Of a stretch of DNA of 64,000 nt, positions 11,201 through 19,349 are shown in pieces. Numbering within the stretch: position 1 is the first letter of the stretch; the number at the start of each line of letters is the position of its first letter. The notes beneath the pieces were generated by a model. The model ran no database searches and was not told the DNA's origin. It saw nothing but the letters and a program-made list of their open reading frames with translations. The stretch is from assembly GCF_001049495.1 (NCBI RefSeq), contig NZ_CDWI01000004.1:62001-126000 (forward strand), in the 5' to 3' direction. The DNA comes from Microbacterium sp. 3J1. GTDB taxonomy: Bacteria; Actinomycetota; Actinomycetes; Actinomycetales; Microbacteriaceae. Made by a program: the position numbers and the translations under genes.

Positions 11201-11944
11201 GCTCGCCAGCGCGAGCACCGCCGTCCACTGCCAGATCCGGATGCCGCGGCGCACCCCCGCCCGCAGCATCACCGCACCGGCGGCGAGGGTCGCGCCGGCG
11301 GACGTGAGCCACGGATCGATGCCGGGCGCGGCCAGCTGCGCGACCGCATGGACGTCGAGCCCGGCGAAGACGAGGCCGAGACCTCCGACGGCTTCTGCAG
11401 AGAAGCGGAGTCCACGCCGGGAGAGCAGCCATGCGCCGCCGAGGAAGAGCACGGTCACGAGCCCGACGATCACGCTGCGCAGCGCGCGGTCGGCGAGATC
11501 GGGGTTGAAGTAGGTGAAGACGATCGCAGCCACCGCGAAGAGGGTGGCACCGGCCGTCGCGAGCACCGACTGCAGCGTCGCGCTCCCCTGCGGGTCGCCG
11601 ACGTCCGCGGCCCGCGTACCCGCGGCGGGCGGAGCCGGCGGCGCGGGTGCCCTCAGCGCGGGTCCCGTCAACGGCCGAGTCGTGCCCAGGGTCGGGGCCG
11701 CCGCCGATCGGGAGACGGTCGGCACCCGCCGAAGCAGGCTTTCGCGTGCACGCACCGCGTCGGCGGCGGCGAGTGACGCGTTCCACACCTCGGTGCCGAC
11801 CTCACCCCGGAGGTCGGAGCCGCACCGGGTGCACCATCCGCCGTCCAGAGGCCCGGTGCATACCGGACACGCGCGGGAGTCGAGCAGGCGCTGCGCGACG
11901 GACTCTCCCCAGGACGTCGGCGCCTGGGTCTCGACGCGGCTCAC
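8219..11944 (-). CDS. Giant polytopic membrane protein (SCO7613 C-terminal-domain type)
   Basis: A 1241-residue protein with an N-terminal zinc-ribbon (CPVCTGPLDGGWCTRCG, about residues 27-43), a Pro/Ala-rich linker (~95-115) and then dozens of hydrophobic segments running to the C-terminus. This layout, a zinc ribbon followed by very many transmembrane helices, is the actinobacterial SCO7613-type family, whose function is unknown. The GTG start overlaps the stop of the upstream XRE gene by 4 nt, so the two are translationally coupled. No catalytic motif was recognised. Confidence 0.85.
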   Translation of the reverse strand: MSRVETQAPTSWGESVAQRLLDSRACPVCTGPLDGGWCTRCGSDLRGEVGTEVWNASLAAADAVRARESLLRRVPTVSRSAAAPTLGTTRPLTGPALRAPAPPAPPAAGTRAADVGDPQGSATLQSVLATAGATLFAVAAIVFTYFNPDLADRALRSVIVGLVTVLFLGGAWLLSRRGLRFSAEAVGGLGLVFAGLDVHAVAQLAAPGIDPWLTSAGATLAAGAVMLRAGVRRGIRIWQWTAVLALASTPAMLGAAGGTGLTRAVGAIGVAFAGAAIVEWIRVPKAERITLTVVQLLASLSALVIVWRIETVDGPGFLLTVSGLLALVAVHAGVAARHLLSRLWAFGVGAIGSVAMIVAAYAGIAAWPDGSSWIFAIIPAAAALALVLVGALLPLPRAVPRRVVASGSLAVLAMPTLLVLVPAGMTGVATVGDFVRGASGASVVGMTGWSVPLGLLALAAGLAGFSVLARRRIGIRSLAPATSRIALCVALIAVLVIGCGALLPLPWAIVVLAVSVVAISAALQRDLDLGMPTGVRAILLVGAHVALVAAAMISWRDVDTVALSGLGILLALAALAAVIPVGWRFLHVAAGFAYGLVLLATALGQAGMGDIARLCVTASAGLLVAIAATYLPLIGARAWQAVLVVSAVPFGIGVLQVVAERSGWTALSTGLMFVLALSLLLTRRPGLTAVVRTLAAGLLVPTLAVVIVCLGAQLLASSGSPVVLPVIAVLVALVLASSALIRSALVGRGLPVAAADAARAAIEASSLLTGAIATGLALAREAAGLGTTFLVLLILGLGAVAAAVFASRRPAWAVAGAAFTGALWCVWGIAGVDLLEAYLLPPTLGAAVVGVLLTLRGGRGSGLYAAGLLIAVVPLLAVVTVSRGDTTAAALGAWRVVGLLSASWVLLALDAALGRGARGPRMRRLRVLRLPTLVTAGLAALVGAIQGVRWGIGADEVALHGGALFLACLGVSGLGAAAVLLAGRGVRAAAPPASGLRSSRWLSAPGALALAAGTWFAIERDWSSIWAMWALMLGYLLVMVLTAHRLRRRGTTLPPVWFLFAIAFVTAIVAWSPRDLRVEWFSLPLGAMLLVAGALAMRPSSETDDEGDAPVRRGTLDSWPGRWSGSWPLLAPGLVTMMIASIVSTFTDPLTWRAILVMVLALAALLIGSRGRLAAPFLLGLVVLPIENVFVFSVQIGRGIESMPWWITLAVMGAVLLIIAVTAERRTGESGSVAARIRDLR

Positions 11945-12162
11945 GCCTCGTCCTCGCCGTCGGGTTCCCAGCGCAGGATGTCGCCCGGCTGGCAGTCGAG
12001 CACCCGGCAGATGGCCTCGAGGGTCGTGAACCGCACGGCCTTGGCCCTGCCGTTCTTGAGCACGGCGACGTTCGCCGGGGTGATGCCGATGGCGTCGGCG
12101 AAGTCCTGCACGCTCATCTTCTTGCGCGCGAGCTGCACGTCGAGATCGATGACGATCGGCAT
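11941..12162 (-). CDS. XRE-family transcriptional regulator (Cro/YozG-like)
   Basis: A 73-residue single-domain helix-turn-helix protein. The HTH spans roughly residues 14-55 (MSVQDFADAIGITPANVAVLKNGRAKAVRFTTLEAICRVLDCQPGDIL), matching the small YozG-type Cro/C1 regulators that accompany DUF2975 membrane proteins. Its ATG abuts the end of the DUF2975 gene and its stop overlaps the next start, so all three genes form one operon. It probably autoregulates through the palindrome at 12659-12687. Confidence 0.88.
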   Translation of the reverse strand: MPIVIDLDVQLARKKMSVQDFADAIGITPANVAVLKNGRAKAVRFTTLEAICRVLDCQPGDILRWEPDGEDEA

Positions 12163-12638
12163 CAGACGACCTCGGAGAGGTCGTGCTCGAGTTCGAGGGC
12201 CTTGCGCAGCAGCCCGCGCAGCACCACGACGAGGAGGGCGAGCGCGGCGCTCACCACGATGCCGAGGAGGGCCAGGAGGGTGAGGGAGAGGGAGACGGCC
12301 CGGCTCGCGAGGATCACCGCGTAGGCGGCGAGGATCAGCACCCCCGCGGACACCAGCGCGGCGAGGATGACGTCGACGTACCGGAACGCCTCGACGCGGA
12401 AGATCCGGTCGTCCTGCACCAGCGAGAGCAGGAACCAGATGCATACGAGCGTCACCTCGACCAGGCCGAGGAAGAGGACGGCGCCGATGATGCCCGGAAC
12501 CTCGAGCTGCGCGACGTCGGGATTCCGCAGGGCGGTGATGTGCGCGACCTCGGGGATCACGACGATCTGGCTGGTCAGCAGGAGCCCGAGGAGGACGACG
12601 ATGAGCGCCTTCAGGGTGCGGGAGACACGAGGATGCAT
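12162..12638 (-). CDS. DUF2975-type membrane protein
   Basis: A 158-residue protein with four hydrophobic segments, starting at about residues 10, 50, 85 and 125. The length, topology and partner, a small XRE regulator immediately downstream, match the DUF2975/XRE pairs found in Firmicutes and Actinobacteria. The ATG at 12636-12638 (MHPRVSRTLK) is preferred over a TTG 21 nt upstream because that TTG would put the start inside the operator palindrome. Function unknown. Confidence 0.8.
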   Translation of the reverse strand: MHPRVSRTLKALIVVLLGLLLTSQIVVIPEVAHITALRNPDVAQLEVPGIIGAVLFLGLVEVTLVCIWFLLSLVQDDRIFRVEAFRYVDVILAALVSAGVLILAAYAVILASRAVSLSLTLLALLGIVVSAALALLVVVLRGLLRKALELEHDLSEVV

Positions 12639-12658
12639 AGCGGCCCTATCGATGAGCA

Positions 12659-12687
12659 ATGGATATCTATCGAAAAACGATATCCAT
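12659..12687. promoter_or_regulatory. Palindromic operator upstream of the DUF2975/XRE operon
   Basis: ATGGATATC (12659-12667) and GATATCCAT (12679-12687) form a perfect 9-bp inverted repeat. Nested in it is TATCG-AAAAA-CGATA (12668-12682). It lies 21 nt upstream of the first gene. A role as the XRE protein's operator is inferred from position. Confidence 0.6.
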
Positions 12688-12763
12688 TTCGCGAGTCGTC
12701 TCGCAACGGCGATCGGCGTCTCTCAGCCGATCACCAGGTCACCACGCCTGACAGCCCCGAGGG

Positions 12764-13411
12764 TCAGATCGTGTCGGGGTCGAACGGCGAGTCGAGGGAC
12801 TCCGTGAGCTCGGCGAGCATCGCCTCGATCTGCGGCTCGACGTGCTGCGAGATCGCCGCCTGGATGTAGATGCGGTGGCGGAGCAGGATGCCGCAGATCT
12901 CGCGGCCCACCATGTTCGCGTACTCGTCGGCGAGAGCGACCTCCTGCCGGAGGGCCGCCTTCGCCTCGTCACTGAGCGGCGGGAGCGGAGGCAGCTCGGC
13001 CGCCGCATCGTCGGCCATCCCTGCGATCGTGAAGAGAAAGGGCGCCCCCGGCACGGGATCGGGGTCGAGCGGCATCCCGTCGAACTCGGGATCGAGGTCC
13101 TCGGACGGCCGGTAGGCGCGCGCCCTGTTCCGCGCCGCCTGCTGATCGAGCTCGCGCTTCAGCACCGGAAGGTTGCGGGCCGTGTACTCGGCAACCGCGT
13201 GGTCGACGATCGACTTGATGCGCGTGGACAGCCCGTGCTGCACGCCGTGCGGGGTGTTGCCCGCGATGCCGGCCGCCGACAGGATGGGCGAGCCGAGACA
13301 GCGACGGCAGGGCGCGACCCGCCCTCGATGGGTCGCCGGCTCCCAGCGCGGCACCCAACGCAGCCAGGCCTGCACGGCCTGGTCGACCTGCGTCTCCAAT
13401 GAGCGCTCCAC
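12764..13411 (-). CDS. Conserved hypothetical cytosolic protein
   Basis: A 215-residue soluble protein with no transmembrane segment or signal peptide. It starts MERSLETQVDQAVQAWLRWVPRWEP and has a CRRC pair near residue 35, an acidic/proline-rich middle (SEDLDPEFDGMPLDPDPVPGAP) and a helical C-terminal half. I do not recognise the family. It appears to be transcribed alone, with about 60 nt before the next gene. Confidence 0.75.
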   Translation of the reverse strand: MERSLETQVDQAVQAWLRWVPRWEPATHRGRVAPCRRCLGSPILSAAGIAGNTPHGVQHGLSTRIKSIVDHAVAEYTARNLPVLKRELDQQAARNRARAYRPSEDLDPEFDGMPLDPDPVPGAPFLFTIAGMADDAAAELPPLPPLSDEAKAALRQEVALADEYANMVGREICGILLRHRIYIQAAISQHVEPQIEAMLAELTESLDSPFDPDTI

Positions 13412-13471
13412 ACCTAGAGCGTACGGGGCACGGATGCCTCTCGCGGCGATTTCCGGCGTGGCGGCGGGGCG

Positions 13472-13972
13472 CTACTCGTCGTCGTCACGCTCCCACGGCC
13501 ACCGCGGCTGCTGAGCCCTCGTTCGGCGGAGCGCGACCCCGGCCCAACCCGCCACCGCCGCCGCGAGCAGCAGCACGACGCTCGCGCCGCCCTGCACCAG
13601 GTCTCCGGCCACCACCGTCGCCACGATGAGGTCGCCCGACTGCACGCCGACGCCGACCCAGACGGCGATGAGATGCGCCAGCGCGGCCGAGAGTGCGATC
13701 ACCGGGACGGAGAGGAACGACGGATGCGGCCGCCGCAGCGCCACCCACAGCGCGAGGGCGAAGGCGAGCACCGCGACGACCATGCCGACCGCCCCGGGCA
13801 CCTGACCGAGCCCCGGGACGCCGATGATGTCGGCGTCGGTCGCGACGGTCAGGGCTCCGAGTCCGAAGATCGCCAGCGCGAAGAAGCCGATGGTGGCGAG
13901 GACCAGTGCCAGGACAGCCGAAACCCCCGCGGACTCGGGCCCGCGGGGGTTCGGCGAAGAGGTGCCGGTCAT
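13472..13972 (-). CDS. Four-TM hypothetical membrane protein (DUF6121-like)
   Basis: A 166-residue integral membrane protein with four hydrophobic stretches (about residues 17-45, 58-80, 88-108 and 122-148) and a charged tail ending WPWERDDDE. The ATG at 13970-13972 overlaps the upstream gene's stop by one base (TGATG), so the pair is coupled. It resembles a short membrane-protein family in Microbacteriaceae. Function unknown. Confidence 0.8.
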   Translation of the reverse strand: MTGTSSPNPRGPESAGVSAVLALVLATIGFFALAIFGLGALTVATDADIIGVPGLGQVPGAVGMVVAVLAFALALWVALRRPHPSFLSVPVIALSAALAHLIAVWVGVGVQSGDLIVATVVAGDLVQGGASVVLLLAAAVAGWAGVALRRTRAQQPRWPWERDDDE

Positions 13973-15051
13973 CACCTCGCCAGTGTCGGGCCGGCCTCGA
14001 GCGTGCGCTCGTACTCGCGCTGCGACTCGGCGTTCAGCTCGGTCTTGCGTGCACCGCTGCGGGCGACCCACGCACCGAACCAGATGGTCAGCTCACGGGC
14101 GAACACGAACGCGGCGATGGCGAGCGGGGCCAGCAGCTGGGCCGTGACGAGCTCGCCGCCCTCGCGCGCCGAGAGCAGCCAGAACGGCGCCTCGAACAGC
14201 TGACCGAGGATGTGACCGGCGTACGCGATCACGCCCACGATGATGCCGAACACGACCCAGAGGCCCCAGCGTCCGCGGTTGATGAAGGCGCCGAGGAGCC
14301 AGAACCCGAGGAAGAAGACCACGACCGGAACCCAGAAGCCCCAGGTCGTCAGGGGCGCGAGCGCCGACTCGGCGATGTTCTCACCCGTGACGTCGCCCGT
14401 GACGGCGCCGAGGCCGAGAGTGGCGCCGAGGTAGAGGATCGCGAATGCGATGGTGGCGAGGAGTCCGATCGCTCCGGCGGTGCCGCGGTTGCCGCGCTCA
14501 CGCGGCGGCTCGGGGGCCTGCACGAAGATCGGCTGCTGCTGCGGGGCCGGAGCGAACACGGGCTCCGACGTCGTCGGCTCGGACGGGACGATGCGGGTGT
14601 CGGCGTCGTGAGGTGCGTACGCGGCGCCCGCCATCGCGGACTCCTCGTGGTCCTGGTGTGCGCGCGGCGGGGTGTAGACCGCCGTCTCATCCGCGTCCGT
14701 CGAGTTCCGGTCACGCAGGTCCGCGTCGCGGTCCGAGCGCAGGCCGGAGTCGCGGTCGGAACGCAGGTCCGCGTCGCGATCCGAGCCCCGGTCGGCGGCG
14801 GCGAGATCGTTGAGCGCCGGAGTCGCGAAGGTGCCGGGGTGGTCGCGCTCGGCGGCCTCGAAGGCGGCGAGATCGGGGTCGGCTGCGGGGGCGGCGGGCT
14901 TCGCGGCGGCATCCGTCGCGTCGGTCTCCCCCGGAGTGCGGGGGGAATCTGCACGCGCTGCCTCGGCCGCGTCGAGACCAGCGTTCGCGCTGACCACGAC
15001 GTCGTCGACGTCCTTCGGCCGCTCGGGCTGGGGAACCACGGGGTCACTCAT
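13972..15051 (-). CDS. Membrane protein with disordered acidic N-terminal half
   Basis: A 359-residue protein. Residues 1-190 are low complexity, rich in Asp, Ala, Pro and Arg, and include three 8-residue repeats of the type SDRDADLR encoded by tandem 24-nt units. Residues ~195-330 hold four hydrophobic segments, followed by a short cytosolic tail. The disordered domain is presumably cytosolic. It is coupled to the four-TM gene downstream. No enzyme motif is visible. Confidence 0.8.
   Translation of the reverse strand: MSDPVVPQPERPKDVDDVVVSANAGLDAAEAARADSPRTPGETDATDAAAKPAAPAADPDLAAFEAAERDHPGTFATPALNDLAAADRGSDRDADLRSDRDSGLRSDRDADLRDRNSTDADETAVYTPPRAHQDHEESAMAGAAYAPHDADTRIVPSEPTTSEPVFAPAPQQQPIFVQAPEPPRERGNRGTAGAIGLLATIAFAILYLGATLGLGAVTGDVTGENIAESALAPLTTWGFWVPVVVFFLGFWLLGAFINRGRWGLWVVFGIIVGVIAYAGHILGQLFEAPFWLLSAREGGELVTAQLLAPLAIAAFVFARELTIWFGAWVARSGARKTELNAESQREYERTLEAGPTLAR
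14714..14785 (-). repeat. Three tandem 24-bp repeats inside a coding region
   Basis: Units at 14714-14737, 14738-14761 and 14762-14785. The outer two differ at one position and the middle one is more diverged. They encode the SDRDADLR/SDRDSGLR repeats of the membrane protein. The unit length keeps the frame. Confidence 0.85.
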
Positions 15052-15164
15052 GGGGTGCGCCTCTCATCGGATGTGTGCTCTGCGAGGCTACCGCCGCCCG
15101 CCCATGCCCCGACGCAGGCGTGCCGACGTGTCGTGATACCGCGTGATCACTGGCCGCGAGGGGG

Positions 15165-15317
15165 TCACCCGAGAAGGGATCGCAGCGTGTCGCCGACGAA
15201 GGCGACGAGGGCCGGGACGATCGGGATCGCGAACCAGAACAGCCCGACGATCACGCCGGTGCAGAGGATCCCGGCGATCCAGCTCATCACCGAATTGCGT
15301 CCCCCCACCCGTGCCAT
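15165..15317 (-). CDS. Small single-TM membrane protein (50 aa)
   Basis: A 50-codon reading frame, ATG at 15315-15317, encoding MARVGGRNSVMSWIAGILCT and a hydrophobic segment to LRSLLG. One or two transmembrane stretches fill most of the protein. It lies alone between the disordered membrane protein and malG. Codon use is like its neighbours. No function can be assigned. Confidence 0.65.
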   Translation of the reverse strand: MARVGGRNSVMSWIAGILCTGVIVGLFWFAIPIVPALVAFVGDTLRSLLG

Positions 15318-15370
15318 ACCCCCACGTTAGAACCGCTGCGGGCACCGTCGACGTCGCAACGCCGAGAGGA

Positions 15371-15391
15371 CGCCCCCCTCGCCGGGGGACG
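15371..15391 (-). terminator. Weak hairpin just after malG
   Basis: CGTCCCCC pairs with GGGGGGCG (one G-U) around a 5-nt loop on the minus strand, five bases beyond the malG stop. It is a candidate terminator of the malEFG operon. Confidence 0.4.
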
Positions 15392-15395
15392 CGCC

Positions 15396-16334
15396 TCAGC
15401 CCTTCGTGGCACCGGCGGTCAGCCCGCCCACGATGTAGCGCTGCAGGAACAGGAACAGGATCATGACGGGGATCGCCGCCATCACCGCGCCGGCCGAGAA
15501 CGCCGACCAGTCGGCGTAGCGCGGGTTGGCGACGAGCTTCGTCAGACCGACGACGAGCGTCTGCTGATCGACGTCCACGAGCATGACGCTCGCGATGACG
15601 TACTCGTTCACCGTGCCGATGAACGACAGCAGCGCGACGACCGCGAGGATCGGCGCCACGAGCGGCAGGATCATCGTGAAGAAGATCCGGGCGTGGCCGG
15701 CTCCATCGATACGGGCCGCCTCGTCGAGCTCCATCGGAAGCGTGTTGAAGAAGCCGTACATGAGGTACGTGTTCACGCCGAGCGCGCCACCGAGGTAGAC
15801 GAGGATCAGGCCGGTGTGGGTGTTCAGTCCGATCGCCGGGAACCAGTCCCCCAGCGTCGACATCAGCAGGAAGATCGCGACCACCGCGAGCAGCTGCGGG
15901 AACATCTGCACGACCACGATCGTGACGAGGCCGATGCGACGTCCCGCGAACCGCATGCGTGAGAACGCGTAGGCGGCGAGGGCGCCGATGAACACCGTCA
16001 CGGCACCCGTGACGACGGCGATGACCAGCGTGTTCAGGAACCACTTCGCGTAGGGGTTCTGCGGATCGCTGAGGATGCGCACGTAGCTGTCGATGCCGAA
16101 GGCCGAGAACAGCTGGTTCGAGCCGGTCAGCGTGCCCTTCGGGTTCAGGGATGCCGAGACGACGTACAGCAGCGGGAACAGTGCGAACGCGCACACCACG
16201 ATGGCGACCACGTGCCGCCATCCGGTGTCGGCGAACCAGGCGCCGGCACTGCGGCGCCGGGGCGCGGGGAGCTGCTGCGCCACGTCGCGCCGGGAGGCGG
16301 TGCGCTCGGAGGTGACGGTGCTGGTGGTGCTCAT
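15396..16334 (-). CDS. Sugar ABC transporter permease, MalG type
   Basis: An inner-membrane permease of the CUT1 family, 312 residues with about six transmembrane segments. The EAA loop that contacts the ATPase is visible as DEAARIDGAGHARIFFTMILPLVAP (~residue 195). The N-terminal extension with GAWFADTGWRH matches actinobacterial maltose/maltodextrin permeases. It is one base downstream of the MalF-type gene and part of the malEFG operon. No ATPase gene is nearby, so a shared MsiK-type ATPase elsewhere is expected. Confidence 0.92.
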   Translation of the reverse strand: MSTTSTVTSERTASRRDVAQQLPAPRRRSAGAWFADTGWRHVVAIVVCAFALFPLLYVVSASLNPKGTLTGSNQLFSAFGIDSYVRILSDPQNPYAKWFLNTLVIAVVTGAVTVFIGALAAYAFSRMRFAGRRIGLVTIVVVQMFPQLLAVVAIFLLMSTLGDWFPAIGLNTHTGLILVYLGGALGVNTYLMYGFFNTLPMELDEAARIDGAGHARIFFTMILPLVAPILAVVALLSFIGTVNEYVIASVMLVDVDQQTLVVGLTKLVANPRYADWSAFSAGAVMAAIPVMILFLFLQRYIVGGLTAGATKG

Positions 16335-16335
16335 G

Positions 16336-17940
16336 TCAGTTCAGCTCCTCGAGGGCCTTGGTCTTGCGGAAGCTGATGATCGCGATCGTCGCGACCACGA
16401 TGAAGATGATGATGGTGAAGGCGGATGCCAGACCGTAGTCGCGTGTCTGGCCGGTGAAGGCGACCTTGTAGACCATCGAGATGAGGATGTCGGTGTGCCC
16501 CACGGGGATGCTCACGTCGTCGAAGCGGGGGCCGCCCTTGGTGAGCATGTAGATGAGGTTGAAGTTGTTGAAGTTGAACGCGAACGACGAGATGAGCAGT
16601 GGCGCCACCGTCACGAGCAGCAGGGGGAGCTTGATTCGACGGAAGACCTGCCAGGGGTTCGCGCCGTCCATCACGGCCGCCTCGTTCACGTCCTCCGGGA
16701 TCCCCTGCAGCGCTCCCATGCAGACGAGGAACATGTAGGGGAAGCCGAGCCACAGGTTCACGAGGAGCACCGAGACCTTGGCGAGAGTCGGATCCGTGAG
16801 CCACGGGATCTCGGCACCGCCGAAGATCACCTGGTTGATGAAGCCGAAGCTCTCGTTCATCATCCCGGCCCAGACGAGGGCCGACAGGAACGCGGGGAAC
16901 GCGTACGGGAGGATCAGGATGATCCGGTAGCCGTTGCGGAACCGCATCCGCGTGTTGTTGAAGACGAGCGCGAGCAGCAGCCCCAGGAAGAACGTGGTGG
17001 CGACCGAGAGCAGCGCGAACACGAACGTCCAGATCGTCACCGAGACCAGCGGACCCCGGATGGACTCGTCGCTCACGGCGCGGACGAAGTTGTCGAAGCC
17101 GACGGTCGTCTGCCATCCCGGCAGGAGCTGCTCGCCGTCCTCGGCGGTGAAGGCGCCCTCGCCGGTGTCGGAGTACACCGTGCCGGTCGTGGTGTCGGTG
17201 ATCGCGTCGGCATCCGCGTCGTACTCGAGCGTCGATACGTACAGGTACCCGCTCTGACCGTCCGGAGCGCGCAGGCTGCCGTCGTTGGGATCGTCGCTGA
17301 ACGGCACCGAGAGCTTCTCGAGCTCCGCGGAGAGGGTGAAGACCTGTGCGAGCTGCAGGGTCGTCCATCCGTCGACCGCGACCGCGCGGTCGCCCTCGAA
17401 CTCGGCGTCGACCTCCTGCAGCGGCTGCTCCGAGGTGCCGAGCAGCGCGTCACCCGACTCCGGATCGGTGACGAGGAGTCCGTAGGTGCCGAACTGCTCG
17501 ACGACCGTGACGGGATAGGTCGCCGAGTCCTCGACGCGCTCCTGAGCCGACGCGAGCAGCGACGAGATCGCCTGGTCCTTCGTGCCGTTGTGGCCGGTGC
17601 CGTAGTTCGTGAAGCCGATGTACCCGGTGTACAGCAGGGTGAAGACCTGGAAGACGACCAGGAAGATGATGCCAGGGGTCAGATACTTCGCCGGGATCCG
17701 CTTGCGGGAGAAGTAGATGTAGTTGACGACGACGGTGACCGCGACCACGAGGCCGAGCACCAGCCATTCCTGCTGTCCGAACAGCACGAACGCCGCGTAG
17801 AGCGCGATCGCGTCGACGATCGCCAGCAGCAGGATCTTCAGCAGCAGCCAGCCGATCGGGCCGGATGCGGCCTCTGCGATCCTGGCAGCCTGGCGCTGGC
17901 GCGTGGTCAGTGGAGCCGTGGGCTCAGCGGTCTGTGTCAT
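16336..17940 (-). CDS. Sugar ABC transporter permease, MalF type
   Basis: The 534-residue partner permease. Three early hydrophobic segments (~28-130) are followed by a ~120-residue extracytoplasmic insertion, then five more helices. The insertion is typical of MalF and absent from shorter CUT1 permeases. The EAA loop reads NEAAVMDGANPWQVFRRIKLPLL. Together with the MalG- and MalE-like neighbours it indicates uptake of maltose, maltodextrin or a related oligosaccharide. The exact substrate cannot be read from the sequence. Confidence 0.92.
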   Translation of the reverse strand: MTQTAEPTAPLTTRQRQAARIAEAASGPIGWLLLKILLLAIVDAIALYAAFVLFGQQEWLVLGLVVAVTVVVNYIYFSRKRIPAKYLTPGIIFLVVFQVFTLLYTGYIGFTNYGTGHNGTKDQAISSLLASAQERVEDSATYPVTVVEQFGTYGLLVTDPESGDALLGTSEQPLQEVDAEFEGDRAVAVDGWTTLQLAQVFTLSAELEKLSVPFSDDPNDGSLRAPDGQSGYLYVSTLEYDADADAITDTTTGTVYSDTGEGAFTAEDGEQLLPGWQTTVGFDNFVRAVSDESIRGPLVSVTIWTFVFALLSVATTFFLGLLLALVFNNTRMRFRNGYRIILILPYAFPAFLSALVWAGMMNESFGFINQVIFGGAEIPWLTDPTLAKVSVLLVNLWLGFPYMFLVCMGALQGIPEDVNEAAVMDGANPWQVFRRIKLPLLLVTVAPLLISSFAFNFNNFNLIYMLTKGGPRFDDVSIPVGHTDILISMVYKVAFTGQTRDYGLASAFTIIIFIVVATIAIISFRKTKALEELN

Positions 17941-17958
17941 CTCGTCCCCGTCGTCGAG

Positions 17959-17989
17959 CTGCCGGGGCGGACGAGGTCCGCCCCGGCAG
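17959..17989 (-). terminator. Strong intra-operon hairpin between malE and malF
   Basis: A perfect 14-bp stem, CTGCCGGGGCGGAC with GTCCGCCCCGGCAG, and a 3-nt loop lie in the 66-nt gap. Such hairpins after binding-protein genes commonly lower expression of the permeases relative to the binding protein. Confidence 0.75.
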
Positions 17990-18006
17990 GGATGGTGCTG
18001 GGTGTC

Positions 18007-19215
18007 TTACTCGGTGGCGGCGGTGACGTCGTCGACGAGCTTCTGCCACGTCGACGCCGGGTCGGAGCCGTTGATGATCGCGGCCTCGGCGACGCCCCAG
18101 AACTCCCAGACGGAGCCCATGGCCGGGATTGCCGGCATCGGGACGGCGTCCGCGCCGACAGCCTGGAAGCCCGCGATGATCGCGTCGGATGCGGCGGAGT
18201 CGGCGGCCGCGGTCAGCGCGGGCAGGACGTTGCCGGCCTCGAACAGGTCGAGCTGAACCTCTTCGGTGCCGATGTAGTTGACGAGGAAGTCGTTCGCGGC
18301 GACCTTGTTCTTCGACTCGGAGCTGACGAAGAAGCCCTTGACGCCGGCGAACGGCGACGCCGTCTCGGCGGTGGGGCTGGGCACGGGGTCGATGGCGACG
18401 TTGATGCCCGCGTCGACGGCAGCGCCCACGTTCCACGGGCCGGTCAGCCAGAAGGCCGCGGTGCCGTCGAGGAACTGCTGCTTGGCGATCTCGCCGTCGA
18501 TGTCGGTGTTCAGCGTGCCCGCCGCACCCTGCGCTGCCAGCCAGTCGGCGAAGGCGAAGCCGCCCTCGCTGCCGAGCTGCAGGTCGGCCGGGTCGTAGCT
18601 GCCCGAGGCGTCGGTGCCGAAGACAGGGGCGCCGAAGGCGGTCTGGAACGGGTACAGGTGGTACGGGTTGCCCTCGGCGCCCTGCTCGACCACGAACGCG
18701 CCCTTCGAGACCATGTCGTCGAAGCCCGTCGGAGCCTCGGGGACGAGGTCGGCGTTGCGGAGCACCGCGATGTTCTCGACGGCGTACGGAAGCATGTAGA
18801 CGGTGCCGTCGTAGGTCGCCGCCTGGAGGGCGACGGGAAGATAGTCGGCCGACGAGTCGCCGAGCTCGAGAGGTGCGACGACGCCGTTGGTCGAGAGCTC
18901 GCCGAGCCAGTCGTGAGCGCCCATGACGACGTCGGGGCCCTTGCCCGTCGGGACCTGCTGGATGAAGTCGTCCTTCATGTCGTCGACGGACTTGCCGACG
19001 AGCTCGACCTTGACGCCGGTCTTCTCTTCGTAGGAATCGGCCGCGCCCTGCAGCGCATCGACGCGCTCGGCGTCGACCCACACGGTCAGCGCGCTGCCCC
19101 CCTCGCCGCCGGAGGAGTCGCCGCCCTCGGACGGGGTCGAGCAGCCTGCCAGGGAAAGAGTCGAAACGATCGCGATGACGCCGGCGGCGACGATGCCCCT
19201 CTTGTTCACCTTCAT
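18007..19215 (-). CDS. Sugar-binding lipoprotein, MalE type
   Basis: An extracellular solute-binding protein (family 1) of 402 residues. The signal peptide ends in a lipobox, LSLAGC, with Cys25 as the lipid-anchored residue, followed by a Ser/Gly linker. The mature protein has the MalE-like opening LTVWVDAERVDALQGAADSYEEKTGVKVELV and the later TGPWNVGAAVDAGINVAIDPVPSP segment. The ATG at 19213-19215 is chosen because it starts the signal peptide; longer in-frame starts run into the promoter. It is first in the operon, controlled by LacI-type operators. Confidence 0.94.
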   Translation of the reverse strand: MKVNKRGIVAAGVIAIVSTLSLAGCSTPSEGGDSSGGEGGSALTVWVDAERVDALQGAADSYEEKTGVKVELVGKSVDDMKDDFIQQVPTGKGPDVVMGAHDWLGELSTNGVVAPLELGDSSADYLPVALQAATYDGTVYMLPYAVENIAVLRNADLVPEAPTGFDDMVSKGAFVVEQGAEGNPYHLYPFQTAFGAPVFGTDASGSYDPADLQLGSEGGFAFADWLAAQGAAGTLNTDIDGEIAKQQFLDGTAAFWLTGPWNVGAAVDAGINVAIDPVPSPTAETASPFAGVKGFFVSSESKNKVAANDFLVNYIGTEEVQLDLFEAGNVLPALTAAADSAASDAIIAGFQAVGADAVPMPAIPAMGSVWEFWGVAEAAIINGSDPASTWQKLVDDVTAATE

Positions 19216-19252
19216 TGGTGTGTGCCTCTCTGAATGCTGATGGCCTGCAGGA

Positions 19253-19296
19253 CTGCAAGCGCTTACAGTATGCATCGAGATCGAGGTGATTCGCAA
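19253..19296 (-). promoter_or_regulatory. malEFG promoter with overlapping LacI-family operator
   Basis: Minus strand: TTGCGA (19291-19296), 18-nt spacer, CATACT (19267-19272). The operator CTGTAAGCGCTTGCAG (19253-19268) overlaps the expected transcription start. The central AAGCGCTT is the LacI/GalR-family core. A repressor bound here would block initiation; the regulator gene is not in the window. Confidence 0.65.
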
Positions 19297-19349
19297 TGGA
19301 AACTCGGCTTGATATCAACCTGTGACCGCGTGGCGTCGCATGCAACGTC

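Noticed and set aside
8202-11786. Long minus-strand frame (1194 codons) overlapping the giant membrane protein
   Set aside because: It is almost only Arg, Ala, Gly and Asp with no domain. The alternative frame gives a coherent membrane protein with a zinc ribbon.
16093-19233. 1046-codon plus-strand frame opposite malG-malF-malE
   Set aside because: Antisense to three clearly recognised genes and of shadow composition.
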